Source: Halogeometricum sp. S1BR25-6
GTDB lineage: Archaea; Halobacteriota; Halobacteria; Halobacteriales; Haloferacaceae
Length of the DNA stretch: 64,000 bases
Assembly (NCBI RefSeq): GCF_031624495.1
Contig: NZ_JAMQOP010000001.1
Location: forward strand, 1,798,001-1,862,000
Direction: 5' to 3'
In this document: in pieces, positions 61,582 through 64,000 of the stretch
How the letters are laid out: each line of letters opens with the position of its first letter
Numbering within the stretch: position 1 is the stretch's first letter
The notes under the pieces: model-generated
What the model was told of the DNA's origin: nothing
The model's database searches: none
What the model saw: only the letters and a program-made list of their open reading frames with translations
Translations under genes and position numbers: made by a program

Positions 61582-61761
61582 CTGCGTAGTATATTCATTC
61601 GTCCGCGGGTAATTAAACCTGTCTACAAGAGTTCGTTAGAAAGCCGATTTTGGTGCAATCTTGTGTCCCAGGGACCCGTGGTAATTCGATACACGGGTCG
61701 CAGAGTTGCAGCGGCGCGTTACTCCGAGCGGAAGACGGAACATACAACCGCCGAGCGACGT

Positions 61762-62268
61762 ATGGAGAGACAACTGGGCATGGACGAACGTGATATACGC
61801 CTGCTGAAGGCCATCTCGGACCTCGAAACCGGGAGTCCGGAACGACTCCACGAGGAGACGGACATCCCCGTCTCGACGATACACTACCGGCTGAACAACC
61901 TGCGCGACGCGGGTATCATCAAGAACGACCTGTACGACATCGACCTGGAGAAGGTGGGACTCGGCGTGACCGTACTGGTCGAGTTGCTCACCGACTACAG
62001 CGGTCCCCACCACACCTTCCAGGACAAGATTCTCGACGTGGAGGGCGTCACGCAGGCGTACTTCACGATGGGCGAAACGGACTTCATCGTCGTCGCCCAC
62101 CTCTCGGGTCGGGAGATGGTCGAACGACTCATCACCGACTTCGAGCAGATAGACGAGGTGGAACGGACCAACTCCACGTTCGTCGTCTCGACGCTCCGCG
62201 ACAGTTCGCGCGTCCTCCAGAACTACGAGTTGGAGACGCTCCTCGACGAACTGCTCGAAGACGAGTAA
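61762..62268 (+). CDS. Lrp/AsnC-family transcriptional regulator
   Basis: 168 aa from ATG 61762; ATG 61780 is nearly as good, preceded by GGAGAG. HTH (residues about 10-60; GSPERLHEETDIPVSTIHYR is the recognition part) is followed by the RAM/AsnC ligand domain (VTVLVELLTDYSGPHHTFQD, VTQAYFTMGETDFIVVAHLS). Haloarchaeal Lrp proteins control amino-acid metabolism genes. Divergent from the EamA transporter, its probable target. Confidence 0.92.
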   Translation: MERQLGMDERDIRLLKAISDLETGSPERLHEETDIPVSTIHYRLNNLRDAGIIKNDLYDIDLEKVGLGVTVLVELLTDYSGPHHTFQDKILDVEGVTQAYFTMGETDFIVVAHLSGREMVERLITDFEQIDEVERTNSTFVVSTLRDSSRVLQNYELETLLDELLEDE

Positions 62269-62392
62269 GCGCCGAGCGCCCCGTCCGAGAGACGAGATAT
62301 TTCTTCACACGTTTAGACTATTCTCAAGAATTGATAATAAATCCAGCGGGTGCAAACTAGAGTTTAAGATGGTGTGGTGACAGGTGTTCAAT

Positions 62393-62737
62393 ATGTGGTC
62401 TCACACCACCAACCCATCCGGCGCGGAGACGACGACGGCGCGAATCGAGTGGCCGATGAACGACCACAGTGCGATGACGGTGCGCGTCGAGGCGTCCAAC
62501 GAGGTGCGGCAACTGGTCGAGTACGAGAGCGAGGCCGTCCGGCGCACGTTGTCGAGGCTTCCGGCGGGCGCGACGGTACCCCTGAAGATGGAGTCGCTCG
62601 GGTCGCGCGGAAACGCGTGGCGCGTCACCGAACTCGTCGGCGTCGACCACACCCGGCGGAGGGTGACCTCGAATCGCGAGGACGTCCGCCGCGCCGACGA
62701 GGAACGCGGCGAACGCGAGCGACGCGTCAAAGTCTGA
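62393..62737 (+). CDS. Uncharacterised haloarchaeal protein
   Basis: 114 aa. ATG 62393 (MWSHTTNPSGAETTTARIEW) fits a leaderless start, with TTTAAG at about -27. The core MTVRVEASNEVRQLVEYESE and AVRRTLSRLPAGATVPLKME looks like a small beta/alpha domain; the end is strongly charged. No known function, no neighbours in the same unit. Confidence 0.78.
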   Translation: MWSHTTNPSGAETTTARIEWPMNDHSAMTVRVEASNEVRQLVEYESEAVRRTLSRLPAGATVPLKMESLGSRGNAWRVTELVGVDHTRRRVTSNREDVRRADEERGERERRVKV

Positions 62738-62994
62738 CCGGAACGTCGGTACGGCGACTCGATTCGCCCCTCTTCTTCGCCGGACTCCTCCGTCGAGCGA
62801 ACGGGACGGACCTACCCGGCGCCGTTCGCGGCGACGGATGCCGTCGCCGGTCGCCTAAACCACGTTCGAAACTTCCGAGAGCAAAAGTACCGAATATCGG
62901 GGATTCGATGGCTCTCTCCGGACCTTTCACCGGAAACGAGGTGTGCTACCGGGTCGCGCCGCTCGGCGGGTGTGGATTCCGAAGAGAATGTGAG

Positions 62995-63068
62995 CGGGCC
63001 GGGAGGGAGTTGAACCCCCGACCGTCTGATTAAGAGTCAGACGCTCTCCCTAACTGAGCTACCGGCCC
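62995..63068 (-). tRNA. tRNA-Lys (anticodon CUU)
   Basis: 74 bases. Acceptor stem GGGCCGG / CCGGCCC with discriminator G; D-arm TAGCTCAGTTAGGGAGAGC; anticodon arm GTCTGACTCTTAATCAGAC with CTT; T-arm GGGGGTTCAACTCCC with the TTCAA loop. No intron or encoded CCA. G73 is usual for archaeal tRNA-Lys. Confidence 0.96.
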
Positions 63069-63248
63069 GTGCAGTCGTTCGTTTCCGCGGGGAAACTAAA
63101 GGCCTTTCGTTTAAGTCCCTCGGTGGGAGAACGGCGCACGCCGGCCGACGGACGGAACGGGGGGTCGTCGGCGAACAAGTCGGTTCGCAGACGCTACTGC
63201 GGGAAACGAGTGCTGTTAAGTGTCGTCCGACCAGACGTGGTGACAATT

Positions 63249-64000
63249 ATGAGTGCTGGGGTCACCATCTCCTCGATGTCCACCTACGCGATTCTGGGAT
63301 GCGGGAGCGTCGGCCACGCCGTCGCCGAGGAACTCACCGAGGAGGGAAAAGACGTCCTCATTCTCGACAAGGACGAGAGCCGCGTCGAAGCCCTCCGCGA
63401 CCAGGACCTGAACGCGCAGACGACCGACATCTCCGAACCCGAGGTGGCGGACGACGTCGGCGGCCGGGACGTGATTCTCATCCTCTCCTCGGACGTCGAG
63501 GCCAACAAGGCGGCGGTGTCGGCCATCCGAGAGCGCGGCGGCGAGCAGTTCATCGTCGTCCGCGCCTCCGACCCCGTCTCCGAGGACGAACTCGCCGAAC
63601 TCGGCGCCGACGTGGTCATCAATCCCTCGGAGGTCATCGCCGACTCCGCGCTCCGCTCCTTGGAGTCGGGCGAGTTGGAGTACAAGGCCCGGCAGTTGGC
63701 CGACCTGCTGGAGTCGACGGAAGGGACGCTCGCCATCCTGACGCACGACAACCCGGACCCCGACTCCATCGCCAGCGCCGCCGCCCTGCAGGCCATCGCC
63801 GCCGAGTACGACGTGGAGGCCGACATCCTCTACGACGGCGAGATGGGCCACCAGGAGAACCGGGCGTTCGTCAACCTCCTCGGCATCGACCTGCTGCGAC
63901 TGTCGGATGCGCCGGACCTCGCCTCCTACGGCGCGGTGGCCCTCGTCGACCACATGAAGTCGGGCGAACCCGATATCGGGACGGAGGTGGACGTGTTCAT
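63249..64000 (+). CDS. TrkA-N / DHH phosphoesterase fusion (partial, cut by right edge)
   Basis: About 250 residues visible from ATG 63249 (a later ATG at 63276, MSTYAILGCGSVGH, is the alternative). Residues 10-140 form a Rossmann TrkA-N/RCK-like NAD-binding domain (YAILGCGSVGHAVAEELTEE, then VLILDKDESRVEAL). From about 170 a DHH domain begins: AILTHDNPDPDSIASAAALQ holds the metal-binding DNPDPDS motif, and VALVDH is the DHH-equivalent. DHH enzymes of this layout may cleave cyclic dinucleotides or short RNA. The C-terminus is outside the window. Confidence 0.9.
   Translation, partial: MSAGVTISSMSTYAILGCGSVGHAVAEELTEEGKDVLILDKDESRVEALRDQDLNAQTTDISEPEVADDVGGRDVILILSSDVEANKAAVSAIRERGGEQFIVVRASDPVSEDELAELGADVVINPSEVIADSALRSLESGELEYKARQLADLLESTEGTLAILTHDNPDPDSIASAAALQAIAAEYDVEADILYDGEMGHQENRAFVNLLGIDLLRLSDAPDLASYGAVALVDHMKSGEPDIGTEVDVF

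Noticed and set aside
62374-63033. Frame ending in RELNPRPSD near 63.0 kb
   Set aside because: Its end is a translation of the tRNA-Lys gene in reverse; upstream part is a shadow of the 62393 gene.

Overview
The window is chromosomal DNA from a haloarchaeon (class Halobacteria). The deduced proteins are strongly acidic, third codon positions are almost all G or C, many genes have an AT-rich TATA element about 25-30 nt before the start codon (leaderless-transcript layout), and the machinery is archaeal: TFIIB, aIF2-beta, Nop5/fibrillarin, diphthamide synthase Dph2, archaeal-type AdoMet synthetase and an archaeal-type CoaD. The gene content (fused coxAC, dacZ next to an MscS channel, a GCS2-family glutamate-cysteine ligase) would fit a Haloferacales-type organism, but the genus cannot be fixed from the window alone. 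Gene density is high and most of the region looks like core chromosome; no plasmid backbone, phage genes, CRISPR array, IS transposase or recognisable defence island was found.

Layout. 1-9.7 kb: housekeeping and poorly known genes (HisG-like partial gene, acidic coiled-coil protein, MBL-fold hydrolase, possible microprotein, TIGR00725-like protein, dph2, a restriction-endonuclease-like domain fused to a membrane anchor, YlbF-like protein, a ParA/MinD-like ATPase followed by a KaiC/RadA-like protein that has lost its Walker A motif). 10-19 kb: FKBP-type prolyl isomerase and the aerobic cytochrome oxidase cluster (coxB, fused coxAC, subunit IV, small membrane proteins). Inside it an acetyltransferase gene is broken by an 80-bp palindromic element with TA target duplication. 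19-31 kb: CYTH protein, AdoMet synthetase, thiI, small zinc protein, cysteine synthase, thioredoxin-like proteins, PQQ-propeller lipoprotein, purD, hexapeptide acyltransferase. 31-36 kb: PAS histidine kinase with its overlapping partner, MscS channel overlapping diadenylate cyclase dacZ, and tRNA-Leu(UAG) followed by two extra copies of its 3' end, next to a miniature TFIIB-like gene. 36-48 kb: coaD, HTH regulator, gshA, fibrillarin-nop5 pair, secreted GH68 levansucrase, several small zinc-ribbon and membrane proteins, corA, tfb, aIF2-beta. 48-64 kb: DNA glycosylase ogg, second MscS channel, CNNM-type CBS protein, malQ, thrS, MFS and EamA transporters with a divergent Lrp-type regulator, tRNA-Lys(CUU), and a TrkA-N/DHH protein cut by the right edge.

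Themes: aerobic respiration (cox), thiol and redox chemistry (cysteine synthase, gamma-glutamylcysteine synthesis, thioredoxin-like proteins, FKBP), osmotic and nucleotide signalling (dacZ-mscS, second MscS, CorA), C/D-box RNP and tRNA modification (fibrillarin, Nop5, ThiI, Dph2 for EF2), and fructan/glucan metabolism (GH68, GH77). Two places record past mobile-element activity: the palindromic element at 14.3 kb and the tRNA-Leu 3'-end copies at 35.3-35.6 kb.
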